Positions 27,162-34,918 of a DNA stretch of 64,000 nt are shown piece after piece. Each line of letters opens with the position of its first letter. Position 1 is the stretch's first letter. The notes under the pieces were generated by a model, which was not told the DNA's origin, did no database searches, and was given only the letters and a program-made list of their open reading frames with translations. The translations under genes and the position numbers were made by a program. This DNA is from Nocardia elegans NBRC 108235 (GTDB taxonomy: Bacteria; Actinomycetota; Actinomycetes; Mycobacteriales; Mycobacteriaceae). Where the stretch lies: assembly GCF_001612845.1 (NCBI RefSeq), contig NZ_BDBF01000017.1:98058-162057 (forward strand). The letters run 5' to 3'.

Positions 27162-27698
27162 TCAGGCCCAGCGAGTCGGTGTGTCGCCGCTGTCGAAGTC
27201 CCCCGCCTCGCGCCGGAATTCCGCCAGCAACTGCAGCAGCAGGTGGAGACGCTCCGGAGGCAGTCCCGGCCGGGCGAAGACCGTCTCGTTCAACTCCCGG
27301 GTGGCCGCCGCCGCCAGATCGCGCCCGGCGGCCGTGATCTCGATCAGGGTTGCCCGGCGGTCGCTGGGGTGTGGTACTCGTTTGACCAGTTGGGCGGCTT
27401 CTAGCCGATCGACGGTATTGGTGACACTCGTCGGGTGGACCTGCAGCCGGGCGCTGGCCGTCGCCATCGGCAGGGCCCCGGTCTTGCTGAAGCTGAGCAG
27501 CGTCAGCAGTTCGTAGCGGGAGAAAGTCAGTCCCGACGGGCGCAGTGCCTCGTCGACCCGGGCCATCACGATCTGCTGGGCACGCACCAGGGAGGTCACC
27601 GCCGCCATCCCGTCGGCGACATCGCCCCAGCCGTGCGAGGTCCACTGGCGGTGGGCCTCTTCGATGGGGTCCAGCGGAAGCGGGCGAGGTGCGGCCAT
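27162..27698 (-). CDS. MarR-family transcriptional regulator
   Basis: The 178-residue protein has a winged helix-turn-helix of the MarR type. SRYELLTLLSFSKTGALPMA leads into the recognition region QVHPTSVTNTVDRLE, and the wing contains PHPSDRRATLIEITAAG at about residues 108-124. MarR dimers usually repress a neighbouring gene in response to small aromatic or phenolic compounds. Both neighbours are on the same strand (phosphoesterase upstream, Hsp70-like downstream), so the target is not evident. The ATG is at 27698. Confidence 0.9.
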   Translation of the reverse strand: MAAPRPLPLDPIEEAHRQWTSHGWGDVADGMAAVTSLVRAQQIVMARVDEALRPSGLTFSRYELLTLLSFSKTGALPMATASARLQVHPTSVTNTVDRLEAAQLVKRVPHPSDRRATLIEITAAGRDLAAAATRELNETVFARPGLPPERLHLLLQLLAEFRREAGDFDSGDTPTRWA

Positions 27699-27760
27699 AC
27701 CGCCGAGTGTATTTGCCCGTCCGCTCCCACGCTGCGGTCCGGAGTCGCCGAATCGGTGAT

Positions 27761-29170
27761 TCAGGACAGTCCCGAAAGATCACCGAGGACAACATGGTTG
27801 CGATCGGCGGTGCTGCCCAGCGTGTATTCGGGCATCAATCCGAGATATTCCGCCCGGCTGCGGGTGCTCCACCGCCGCGCGTCCGGGGTGCGGGTTTTGT
27901 AGAAATTGACCATGTAGCCGCCCTCGTAGAGGCGCAGCAGGGTGTAGCCGCCCGGATACTCCTTCACCGCGCCCACTTCAAGGAATTCCACCCGGAGCGG
28001 GATGTCGGGCCGGGTGCGGCGATTGCGGTGGGTATGGCCCGCATGGTGGAAGAACACCCCCGGCGTCGCTCGATACAGCTGTTGCAGGGTGAGCGCGTCC
28101 GATCGATTCAGCACGAAATTCGGCCCGGCGAGATTGCTCAGGCCCGATTCCGCGGTGACCGGATGATGTCCGAAGACGACCGTCGGCCGATCGGGGTCGC
28201 GGTTCAGCGATTCCCGCAGGCGATCGAATTGCCCGGGACCGATACTGCCGCCGGATCCGTCGAGTTCGGTGGTGTCGAGCCCGATCAGCCGCAGTCCGCC
28301 GAGCCGGTGCTCGCTGAATTGTTCCGGGGGAAGGAAGGATTCGCCCCAGCAGTCGTGGTGGTCGGCGGTCACCGCCGGGCAGGCGGCATAGTCGGCGCCG
28401 GTATGCGGCCGGTCGTGATTGCCGCGCGCGGCGAACCAGTCGCGCCCCTCGATTCCCCAGGCGTCCAGCCGGTTTCGTACCGTCCGGGTCTGCTCGGGAG
28501 TAGCTTCCGCGGTCAGATCACCGGCCAGGATCAGATGGTCGGCGCCGCGATCCGGCAGGCATAGATCGTCGAGCAACGCCCCCAGCATCACCTCGGGATA
28601 GGGCGGCAGTCCCGATTCCTGCCGCACACCCGGCGGCAGGCCGACGGCGATGATGCCGCTGGTCTCCTCACCGACGTGCACGTCGTTGCAGAGAGCGAGG
28701 GTGCGCAGCAGCCGGCCCGGGGGAGCGACCAGAGTGGTGAATTCGCCGGTGCATTCGGGTGCGCCCGGTAGATGGGTGACCAGCTCCGGCGCCGGTACCG
28801 CACGCACGCCGTCCGACCATGCCTCGAATCGATACCGCCGCCCCGGTTCCAGACCGTCGATCTGCGCGTAGTGATACGGCGTCCGATCGGTGTCCGCCAC
28901 GGCAGCCGTCCGGGCGGGGCCGGTGGAATCCGCAGGAGCCAACCGGATTTCGGTGCCCGCATCGACCGGTACCGGTGCTCCCGACGCATCGGCGGCGAGG
29001 GTCGTCCAGGTGATGATCGCCGACGTGTCGGTGATCGTGACCACCTCGAGATCGGTCGCGCGCAGTGAATTCGCCTGGGCCCGAGCCGAACCCGGGAGGA
29101 CGAGCGGTGCGGCGGCCGCCGCGGCCAGAGCCGTGAGCAGCCGGCGGCGATTCGGCCCGCAGCAGGTCAT
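27761..29170 (-). CDS. Tat-exported metallophosphoesterase (purple acid phosphatase-like)
   Basis: The 469-residue protein begins with a twin-arginine signal (NRRRLLTAL followed by a long Ala-rich stretch and GSARAQA). It is therefore exported folded. An N-terminal fibronectin-III-like domain (about 45-150) precedes a calcineurin-type phosphoesterase domain. Metal-binding motifs are CNDVHVG, LAGDLTAEA, ARGNHDRP, FGHHPVTA and HHAGHTHRN in order. This layout resembles purple acid phosphatases and related phosphodiesterases. The ATG at 29170 follows GGGAG; the frame stays open upstream to 29257 but without export features. It is divergent from the binding lipoprotein gene. Confidence 0.88.
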   Translation of the reverse strand: MTCCGPNRRRLLTALAAAAAAPLVLPGSARAQANSLRATDLEVVTITDTSAIITWTTLAADASGAPVPVDAGTEIRLAPADSTGPARTAAVADTDRTPYHYAQIDGLEPGRRYRFEAWSDGVRAVPAPELVTHLPGAPECTGEFTTLVAPPGRLLRTLALCNDVHVGEETSGIIAVGLPPGVRQESGLPPYPEVMLGALLDDLCLPDRGADHLILAGDLTAEATPEQTRTVRNRLDAWGIEGRDWFAARGNHDRPHTGADYAACPAVTADHHDCWGESFLPPEQFSEHRLGGLRLIGLDTTELDGSGGSIGPGQFDRLRESLNRDPDRPTVVFGHHPVTAESGLSNLAGPNFVLNRSDALTLQQLYRATPGVFFHHAGHTHRNRRTRPDIPLRVEFLEVGAVKEYPGGYTLLRLYEGGYMVNFYKTRTPDARRWSTRSRAEYLGLMPEYTLGSTADRNHVVLGDLSGLS

Positions 29171-29313
29171 CGTCGCTCCCTCGGAGTTGGTCGGTTCCGA
29201 TCCGAAGCCGACCCTACCCAGACCGGCGCCATACCGCGTTTCGTGTCGCGAACCCACCCGGTAGGTTGGCTAGCCGGTCGCCTCGGCGCAATTTCCGATC
29301 GGAAGGACGGTCC

Positions 29314-30348
29314 ATGGCAACGGCGCAGCAGCACGAACGCACCCGGTGGAAACTCGTGCTCGGCGTGGTGGCGCTGGCCGCCTCGGCGCTGGTCACCGCC
29401 TGTTCGGCGTCGTCGAACGCGCCGGAGATCGTGGTCTACAACGCGCACGATCAACGCCTGACCCGGCAGTGGGCCGACCTTTTCACCGAGCAGACCGGGA
29501 TCCGGGTGACGCTGCGCGACGGCGCTGATGCCGAAGTCGCCGACCAGGTGCTGGCCGAGGGGGATCGATCGCCCGCCGATGTGGTTCTCACCGAGAATTC
29601 ACCGGCCATGGCCCGGATCGAACGCGCCGGACTGTTCGCCGACCTCGACCCCGCCACCCTCGCGCAGGTGCCGGAACGGTTCCGCCCGAGTTCCGGTCAC
29701 TGGACCGGAATCGCCGCGCGCGCAACCACTTTCGTTGTCCATCCGGCCGAGATTCCGCCCGCCCAGCTGCCCGCCGGATTGCTGGACCTGCAACAGCCGC
29801 AGTGGCACGGTCGCTGGACCACGGATCCGCACGGTGCGGATTTCCAGGCGATCGTCGCGGCGCTGCTGGAACTGGACGGCGAGAACACGACGCGCGCGTG
29901 GCTGCACGGGGTGAAGGACAACGCGTCCGTCGCGCCGAACGGTTTCGCCGCACTGAAATCCGTCGGCGCGGGCGGGGTCGGCGGCGCGCTGGTCTTCGCC
30001 ACCGACTGGTACCGCGCGCAGCTCGCGCCCGAGCGAATCACCGGTCCCTCGGTTCCGCATTATTTCCGCGGCGGCGACCCGGGTGGATACCTCTCGCTGT
30101 CCGGTGCGGGCGTGCTGAAGTCGAGCCGGCATGCCGCCGACGCGCAGCGGTTCGTGCGATTCGTGACGGCTGCGGCCGGTCAGGGTCTGCTCAGCGGCGG
30201 TGCGGCCATGGAGTATCCGGTGGCCCCCGGCGTACCCGCCGACCCGGCGCTGCCGCCGCTGGATTCACTGGACCCGCCGCGCGTGAATCCGAGCGACCTC
30301 GACCCGGTCAGGGTCGAGGCGCTGATGCGCGAGGCGGGGCTGCTCTGA
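29314..30348 (+). CDS. Iron-type ABC transporter substrate-binding lipoprotein
   Basis: This 344-residue lipoprotein has the lipobox LVTAC at about residue 30. The mature protein has the fold of ferric-iron/sulfate-type extracellular solute-binding proteins: PEIVVYNAHDQRLTRQWADL at the start, then DVVLTENSPAMARIERAGLF, and DWYRAQLAPE later. The tyrosines in the first and last of these stretches are candidate iron ligands. The usual permease and ATPase genes of an SfuABC-like importer are not next to it, so it may work with a transporter encoded elsewhere. Its stop lies four bases from the convergent EthD gene. Confidence 0.82.
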   Translation: MATAQQHERTRWKLVLGVVALAASALVTACSASSNAPEIVVYNAHDQRLTRQWADLFTEQTGIRVTLRDGADAEVADQVLAEGDRSPADVVLTENSPAMARIERAGLFADLDPATLAQVPERFRPSSGHWTGIAARATTFVVHPAEIPPAQLPAGLLDLQQPQWHGRWTTDPHGADFQAIVAALLELDGENTTRAWLHGVKDNASVAPNGFAALKSVGAGGVGGALVFATDWYRAQLAPERITGPSVPHYFRGGDPGGYLSLSGAGVLKSSRHAADAQRFVRFVTAAAGQGLLSGGAAMEYPVAPGVPADPALPPLDSLDPPRVNPSDLDPVRVEALMREAGLL

Positions 30349-30352
30349 TCCG

Positions 30353-31027
30353 CTACGAGGCGGTCAGGTCGTAGCGGTACCTGCTGGTCGGGATGACGTC
30401 GAGGTCGCGATCGGCGCCGAAGGTCGCGACGCTGGCCATCATGCGGCCGGCGCGGCGCTGCAACTCCGCCTCGTCACCACCGCTGCCCCAGAACGCGTGC
30501 TGGTCGGTCATCGCATCCATCGGGAACAATTCCTCGACCAGCGCGTCCACCCGCGGCCCCGGAGTCACCGCGGCGACCACGGCGTTCTGCACATAACCGA
30601 AGGTGGCCTGGGTTTCGATCGCCACGGTCGTATGCCGATCCTGCCAGTTGTGCAGCCATTCGGCGCGGCTCAGTTCCTTCGGAATCCGCAGCAGCGCGAT
30701 ATTGGCCAGTGCGTCGTAGCGGGTTCCGTCCGGGGGCCGCGCGGTGGTGAGCGGTTCGCGTTCCTCCACGATCCAGCCGTTGATCCGCTCGGCGACGCCG
30801 CTGAGCACATCGGTGATCGGCCCGTTCTGCCCTTCGCTCCAGACGGCGACGATCGCGGCGACCGGTTCGTCGTAGGTGCTCACCCGCAGTTGTGCTGCGG
30901 CGACGTCGGCATCGCCGATGTTGACCTGCAGTTCGGTCGCCCCCGCGGCGGCCAGCCGACGGTGGAAATCCGGTGCGTGGAGGATATCCGCGAGATCCGG
31001 CCCCCAGAGGGCGTACATCAATTTCAT
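30353..31027 (-). CDS. EthD-domain-containing protein
   Basis: The 224-residue protein has the ferredoxin-like EthD fold in two halves. The second half shows the family's recognition stretch ELSRAEWLHNWQDRHTTVAI, followed by TQATFGYVQNAVV. Proteins of this family are small dimeric alpha-beta barrels. Some accompany cytochrome P450 or oxidative pathways, but their activity is often unknown. It stands alone between two lipoprotein genes, with no partner oxidase next to it. The ATG start at 31027 has GAAAGGATCC upstream. Confidence 0.72.
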   Translation of the reverse strand: MKLMYALWGPDLADILHAPDFHRRLAAAGATELQVNIGDADVAAAQLRVSTYDEPVAAIVAVWSEGQNGPITDVLSGVAERINGWIVEEREPLTTARPPDGTRYDALANIALLRIPKELSRAEWLHNWQDRHTTVAIETQATFGYVQNAVVAAVTPGPRVDALVEELFPMDAMTDQHAFWGSGGDEAELQRRAGRMMASVATFGADRDLDVIPTSRYRYDLTAS

Positions 31028-31221
31028 GCCGGATCCTTTCGGGGAACTGCGTTCGGCTGCGACGACGGTAATTCCGTCTACCGCGCGACACTCGCGATTC
31101 GCCGAACCCGGTCCCGCTCACCGGGACCGAATCGGATGCCGGATCGCCGCGAATGTGCGACGGTCCGGACGAGTCGGTCGCCTACAGTGAGAGCGACATC
31201 CATCCGGTGAGAGGAGACCAG

Positions 31222-31632
31222 GTGCGCCGCATACTGTTCGCGATGACGCTGTGTGCCGCTGTACTGCCCGCGCTCGCCTGCTCCGCCGAGGCCGACCGCG
31301 CACCGGCGGGTACATCGGCGCCCGCGTCCGCGCCCGCGGCTGCCGACCACGGCACCAACGGCACGATCGAGGTGGTGGCCACCCACGGTCCCGAGAAGTA
31401 CGCCGCCGCCGGCCTCGCCGCGGGCATCACCACCTGTCAGGCCGGTTCGGTGCTGGCGACCCTGACCACCGGACGCGACGGTAAGGCCCACCAGGATGTC
31501 GCCGCCGACTGCTATCAGGTGCAGGTGACGTCGGTGCCGATGGGATGCCGGTTGGCCACCGACACCGCCAAGAAGGTCGATGTGGTGGCCGGCCGGACCG
31601 CGACGGCGGAGTTCGGATTGGCCTGCGCCTGA
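31222..31632 (+). CDS. Small lipoprotein of unknown function
   Basis: This 136-residue protein starts at a GTG eight bases after GAGGAG. It has a signal peptide with the lipobox LPALAC near residue 20, then a Pro/Ala/Ser linker. A compact domain of about 90 residues follows, with three cysteines (TTCQAGS, ADCYQV, MGCRL) and a final cysteine close to the end, probably paired in disulfide bonds. I do not recognise the family. It is convergent with the flavin monooxygenase gene, eight bases away. Confidence 0.65.
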   Translation: MRRILFAMTLCAAVLPALACSAEADRAPAGTSAPASAPAAADHGTNGTIEVVATHGPEKYAAAGLAAGITTCQAGSVLATLTTGRDGKAHQDVAADCYQVQVTSVPMGCRLATDTAKKVDVVAGRTATAEFGLACA

Positions 31633-31639
31633 GCGCATG

Positions 31640-32809
31640 TCACCGGTTGGCGAGTTCGGCGAGCCGGTAGGCCAGCGTCGTGCGCACCGCCGGAACGCGG
31701 GTGACGAGGCGGATCGCGGTATTGCGCAGCACGCGGGCCGGTCGCGGGCGCAGGGTCGCCATCCGGGTCATGCGATCGGTGAAGGCGACCACGTCCAGCG
31801 CGACCGGGCGGCGAGTGCGCTCGTACTCGTCGAGCACCGTGTCGGGTTCACCTCGCAGGACCCGGGCCAGCAGCGTGCCCAGTAGGGCGGCGTCCTGAAT
31901 GCCGGTGTTCATTCCCTGCCCACCGGCGGGGCTGTGCACATGTGCGGCGTCTCCGGCCAGCAGAATCCGCCCGGCGCGGTACCGGTCGGCCACGCGGTGA
32001 TGTACGCGGAAACGTGAGCTCCACACCACCTCTCGCACCGTGGCGCCGGGGCAGCGGGCATCGAGCAGTGCTTGCACTTGCGCGCGGGTGGGCTGTTCGG
32101 GTGCTTCGGCGACGGTGGCGACGATGCGGAAACGATCGTGCTCGGGGTCCGGCAGCGGCGCGACGACGGTGATGCCCTCCGGTGAGACGTGCAGCGATAC
32201 TTCGTCGCGTGGCGCGGGCCAGTCCATCCGCACATCCGCCAGGACGAACGATTCCGGATAGGTGGCGCCCGTGAATCCGATTCCCGCCGCCTCGCGGACC
32301 CGGCTGTGCATCCCGTCCGCCCCGATGACGTAGCCGGCCCGGATCGACCCGGATTCCCCTGCGGCATCGGTGAATTCGACGGTGACCGCCTCCTCGCCCG
32401 GTATGACCGCGGTAACCTCGACGGGCCGCAGAACCATTCCGCCCGCCCGCTGCAGCCGGTCGAGCAGGACCGCCTCGGTCGTCTCCTGGCCGATCATCAG
32501 CGTGTAGGGGAACGGTGTCGGCAGCCCGGAGAAATCGATGGTGGTCAGCCGATCGGTGCCTTCGTACATGACGAAGCGCGGTACCTCCAGGCCGCGATCG
32601 TGCAGGTCCGCGGCGATGCCGAATCCGTCGAGGACCTCCAAGGTCCGGGCATGGACCACCGCGGCGCGGGATGTGTTCGCCCCGGCGGCCAGCCGATCCA
32701 GCAGAACCACGTCGGCGCCGGCATCGGCGAGCGCGATCGCGGCGGTCAGCCCGGCGGGCCCGGCGCCGACGATGACGACCGCGGCGGTGGCAGGAACGGT
32801 GCTGTTCAT
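31640..32809 (-). CDS. FAD-dependent aromatic-ring hydroxylase-like monooxygenase
   Basis: The 389-residue protein is a group A flavin monooxygenase. The FAD motif is VVIVGAGPAGLTAAIAL at residues 11-27, the DG motif YVIGADGMHSRVREAAG near 165, and the GD motif ILLAGDAAHVHSPAGGQGMN near 285. The substrate is unknown; relatives hydroxylate phenols, salicylate, tetracycline or rifampicin. The ATG at 32809 is chosen over the longer open frame to 33550, which runs through the operators and a TetR gene. A divergent TetR gene and two operator-like repeats suggest induction by a small molecule. Confidence 0.88.
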   Translation of the reverse strand: MNSTVPATAAVVIVGAGPAGLTAAIALADAGADVVLLDRLAAGANTSRAAVVHARTLEVLDGFGIAADLHDRGLEVPRFVMYEGTDRLTTIDFSGLPTPFPYTLMIGQETTEAVLLDRLQRAGGMVLRPVEVTAVIPGEEAVTVEFTDAAGESGSIRAGYVIGADGMHSRVREAAGIGFTGATYPESFVLADVRMDWPAPRDEVSLHVSPEGITVVAPLPDPEHDRFRIVATVAEAPEQPTRAQVQALLDARCPGATVREVVWSSRFRVHHRVADRYRAGRILLAGDAAHVHSPAGGQGMNTGIQDAALLGTLLARVLRGEPDTVLDEYERTRRPVALDVVAFTDRMTRMATLRPRPARVLRNTAIRLVTRVPAVRTTLAYRLAELANR

Positions 32810-32826
32810 GGCTACTCCCTCAGTTT

Positions 32827-32842
32827 GCCAACTTGTGTTGGC
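32827..32842. promoter_or_regulatory. TetR operator-like repeat 1 (GCCAAC-TTGT-GTTGGC)
   Basis: This is a perfect 6-4-6 inverted repeat lying 18 bases upstream of the monooxygenase start. It shares outer half-site bases and exact geometry with the repeat at 32899-32914. The pair is the likely binding site of the divergent TetR protein. Confidence 0.6.
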
Positions 32843-32851
32843 CAACGGCTG

Positions 32852-32890
32852 TTGACTCAAGAATAAGACCGCGGCCACTGGAAAGTCAAC
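32852..32890 (-). promoter_or_regulatory. Promoter of the monooxygenase gene
   Basis: On the minus strand TTGACT (complement at 32884-32889) is followed after 17 bases by TTATTC, a reasonable -10. Transcription would then run through operator 1 before the monooxygenase start. The plus strand also has TTGACT at 32852-32857 but with no convincing -10. Confidence 0.4.
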
Positions 32891-32898
32891 AGTTGTTG

Positions 32899-32914
32899 GC
32901 CTACGGTTGTAGGC
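32899..32914. promoter_or_regulatory. TetR operator-like repeat 2 (GCCTAC-GGTT-GTAGGC), touching the TetR start codon
   Basis: This is a second perfect 6-4-6 inverted repeat. Its last base is immediately followed by the ATG of the TetR gene, so it occupies the position of a ribosome-binding site. It probably mediates autorepression. A further near-palindrome, CAACA-GT-TGTTG, overlaps the same stretch at about 32887-32898. Confidence 0.6.
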
Positions 32915-33490
32915 ATGAGTGAGGAAACTGCGCCGCGCCGCTCGGACGCCACCCGCGCGGCGATTCTGGAGGCGGCTCGCCGGCATTTCGCCCGTGAGGG
33001 ATTCGCCAAGGCGACCATTCGGGCCATCGCCGCCGACGCCGGCATCGATCCGTCGATGGTGATGCGGTACTACGGCAACAAGGACGGCCTGTTCGACGCG
33101 GCGCTCGACGTCGATCTCGGCCTCCCGGATCTGGCGGCGGTGGCCGAGGACGAGTTGGGTGAGACGGTCGCGCGACGGTTCCTGGAACTCTGGGAGACGC
33201 CACCGAGTAACGAACTCCTGCTGACCCTGCTGCGTTCGTCGGTGTCGGACGAGACTGTGGCGCAACGGTTTCAACGCGTCTTCGCCGAACAGCTGATGCC
33301 GATGGTGACCCGGGTCGGCGATCCCGCGGACGCGCCGCGGCGAGCCGGATTGGTGGTCTCGCAGATTCTGGGGCTGGCGGTGTGCCGCTATGTGCTGCGT
33401 CTGCCGCCCGTGGTGGCGTTGACGGCCGAGGAGATCGTCGCGGAGATCGGTGCGACGGTGCAGCGGTATCTGGTGTCGGTGCCGAAGTGA
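32915..33490 (+). CDS. TetR-family regulator of the divergent monooxygenase
   Basis: The 191-residue regulator has an N-terminal helix-turn-helix with RAAILEAARRHFAREGFAKA and ADAGIDPSMVMRYYGNKDGL (residues about 13-62). A C-terminal ligand domain follows, with the conserved late stretch LVVSQILGLAVCRYVLRLPP. It is divergent from the flavin monooxygenase, with two matched inverted repeats between. No ribosome-binding site precedes the ATG, because an operator fills that space; the mRNA may be leaderless. A terminator hairpin follows at 33522-33550. Confidence 0.87.
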   Translation: MSEETAPRRSDATRAAILEAARRHFAREGFAKATIRAIAADAGIDPSMVMRYYGNKDGLFDAALDVDLGLPDLAAVAEDELGETVARRFLELWETPPSNELLLTLLRSSVSDETVAQRFQRVFAEQLMPMVTRVGDPADAPRRAGLVVSQILGLAVCRYVLRLPPVVALTAEEIVAEIGATVQRYLVSVPK

Positions 33491-33521
33491 GGGTCCGAGT
33501 GGTCCGGAGGCGGACATGAAA

Positions 33522-33550
33522 ATGCCCCGAGTCCGGCGGGCTCGGGGCAT
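33522..33550 (+). terminator. Hairpin terminator after the TetR gene
   Basis: A perfect 10-base stem (ATGCCCCGAG / CTCGGGGCAT) closes a nine-base loop 32 bases after the TetR stop. It has only four A residues on the left side and no T-run on the right. It may also act on transcripts arriving from the convergent FBP-type gene. Confidence 0.55.
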
Positions 33551-33628
33551 CAGGGCTGCGGCGCGGTCCTCGAGTGTCGGCGCACGGCATCTACCTCCGT
33601 TCGATCGGGTGGGCGCTGTCCTGGTCGG

Positions 33629-34117
33629 TCAGCTGTGGAGACGCTCGACGAATGCGCGCAGGTTCGTGCGCACCCGCTCGGCCTTCTCCTCGTCGGTCAG
33701 ATCCTCGCGGTAGCGGTTGCCCAGCGTCGGACGCTTCTTGTTGCGGGCGTACAGCGAACAGGCGAGATCGGTGCACATGTAGATGCCGATCGAATTACCG
33801 CGCCGCCCGGAGTCGCCGACCTTGTGCGCGGTGAGCAGCGACACGCCGCTACCGGTATGCGTGGTCAGGCAGATCGAGCACAGCTGGGCCCGGCCGGATA
33901 CGCCCGTCTCGTAGCGCAGGGCCACGCCGACCAGTCGATCGTCCTGCGGGGTCACCAGATAGGCGCGGCCCGGCATCGACCGATCGTTCCAGCCGAAGAA
34001 GTCCAGGTCGTCCCACGGTTGCGCCTCGAGATCCCGGGGGACCGGCATGCGTTTGGCATCGCCCTTGGAACAGTTCACGAACGACGAGCGGATCTCGCGT
34101 TCGGTCAGTGGTTGCAC
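33629..34117 (-). CDS. FBP-domain protein (FusB/EF-G-binding-like zinc protein)
   Basis: This 162-residue protein belongs to the FBP-domain family of actinobacteria. The N-terminus VQPLTEREIRSSFVNCSKGD is typical. The C-terminal part has a four-cysteine zinc site: CSIC at about residues 79-82 and CTDLAC about 36 residues later. The fold is related to FusB, which binds elongation factor EF-G and rescues it from fusidic acid. The cellular role of the actinobacterial forms is not established. I chose the GTG at 34117, nine bases after AAGGGAG; the frame extends upstream to 34171. Confidence 0.78.
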   Translation of the reverse strand: MQPLTEREIRSSFVNCSKGDAKRMPVPRDLEAQPWDDLDFFGWNDRSMPGRAYLVTPQDDRLVGVALRYETGVSGRAQLCSICLTTHTGSGVSLLTAHKVGDSGRRGNSIGIYMCTDLACSLYARNKKRPTLGNRYREDLTDEEKAERVRTNLRAFVERLHS

Positions 34118-34199
34118 GTGTTCACTCCCTTCCGAATGGATGAATGGAAAACGGAGCGAGGCTACGGCCACCGATCGCGGCGGGCAATCGAATATCGGC

Positions 34200-34793
34200 T
34201 CAGCCGGTGGTCCGCAGGCCGGCCAGGGTGACCGTGATCAGCCGTTCGGCCGCATCGGGTGATGTCTCGCACGCGACGCCGATCCCGTGGCCCAGGCGCA
34301 ACAGGTCGCGTGGTTCGATCTCCGGGCGGATCAACCCGGCTTCCTGGGCCGGTTGCAGGATCGAGGTCGCGGCGTCGGTGATCAGATTCGAGCACAGCGT
34401 GAAGGTCTGCGATCCGCGGTCGATGGCGGCCTTGAGGGTCACCGCCAGGCTGCGTTTGTCCATCACGAACCGCACCTGGGCGCGGAACCACTGCTCCAGA
34501 GCGTCGAGCGGGGGGAGGGTTTCGGTCAGCTCGGCGGCGAGTTCGGCCAACGCCTCGATGCTCGACCGATAGACGGCCTCGATGAGTGCGTCCCGGTTGG
34601 GAAAGTGCCGGTAGAGGGTGCCCGGCCCCACCGCGGCGCGGCGCGCGACCTCGTCGAGGGGCGCCTCGGGGCCGTGCTCGGCGAACGCCTCGCGCGCGCA
34701 TTCGAGTATGCGCTCGTAGTTGCGCCGCGCATCCGCGCGCATCGGACGCGGCGGCGCCGCGCGCCCGGACCCCTGTGTCGACGGTGCGCTCAC
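34200..34793 (-). CDS. TetR-family repressor of the divergent MFS pump
   Basis: The 197-residue protein has a TetR helix-turn-helix at residues about 20-70, including RRAAVGPGTLYRHFPNRDAL. Its C-terminal domain resembles the SbtR-type group (FRAQVRFVMDKRSLAVTLKA). The GTG at 34793 follows GGAGGAATC. It is divergent from a DHA2 efflux gene with three palindromes between them, a standard drug-responsive repressor/pump arrangement. Confidence 0.88.
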   Translation of the reverse strand: MSAPSTQGSGRAAPPRPMRADARRNYERILECAREAFAEHGPEAPLDEVARRAAVGPGTLYRHFPNRDALIEAVYRSSIEALAELAAELTETLPPLDALEQWFRAQVRFVMDKRSLAVTLKAAIDRGSQTFTLCSNLITDAATSILQPAQEAGLIRPEIEPRDLLRLGHGIGVACETSPDAAERLITVTLAGLRTTG

Positions 34794-34807
34794 GATTCCT
34801 CCAGTGG

Positions 34808-34828
34808 AAACGGACGAACTCTCCGCTT
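34808..34828. promoter_or_regulatory. Imperfect operator copy upstream of the TetR gene
   Basis: The 21-base stretch reads AAACGGACGAACTCTCCGCTT. It matches the perfect repeat at 34874-34894 at most positions with the same length. It lies 15 bases upstream of the repressor start, a fitting place for autoregulation. Confidence 0.5.
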
Positions 34829-34842
34829 AGTCTTGCGTAACC

Positions 34843-34855
34843 GGAGAACTTCTCC
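34843..34855. promoter_or_regulatory. Short palindrome GGAGAA-C-TTCTCC
   Basis: This perfect 6-1-6 palindrome is midway between the two operator-like repeats of the TetR/MFS pair. It contains GGAGA/TCTCC half-sites like the flanking repeats. It could be a third binding site or part of promoter DNA. Confidence 0.35.
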
Positions 34856-34873
34856 ATATGCTATCTCCATTGG

Positions 34874-34894
34874 AAACGGAGACAATCTCCGTTT
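34874..34894. promoter_or_regulatory. Perfect inverted repeat operator (AAACGGAGA-CAA-TCTCCGTTT)
   Basis: Nine-base arms with a three-base spacer are perfectly symmetric. The repeat lies 24 bases upstream of the MFS gene start and is the best candidate for the TetR binding site that controls it. Confidence 0.65.
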
Positions 34895-34918
34895 AGTTCC
34901 GCATCCGATGGAGCCTCC

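Noticed and set aside
32810..33550. N-terminal extension of the flavin monooxygenase through the divergent TetR gene.
   Set aside because: The FAD motif sits just after the ATG at 32809, and the extension crosses the operators and the opposite gene.
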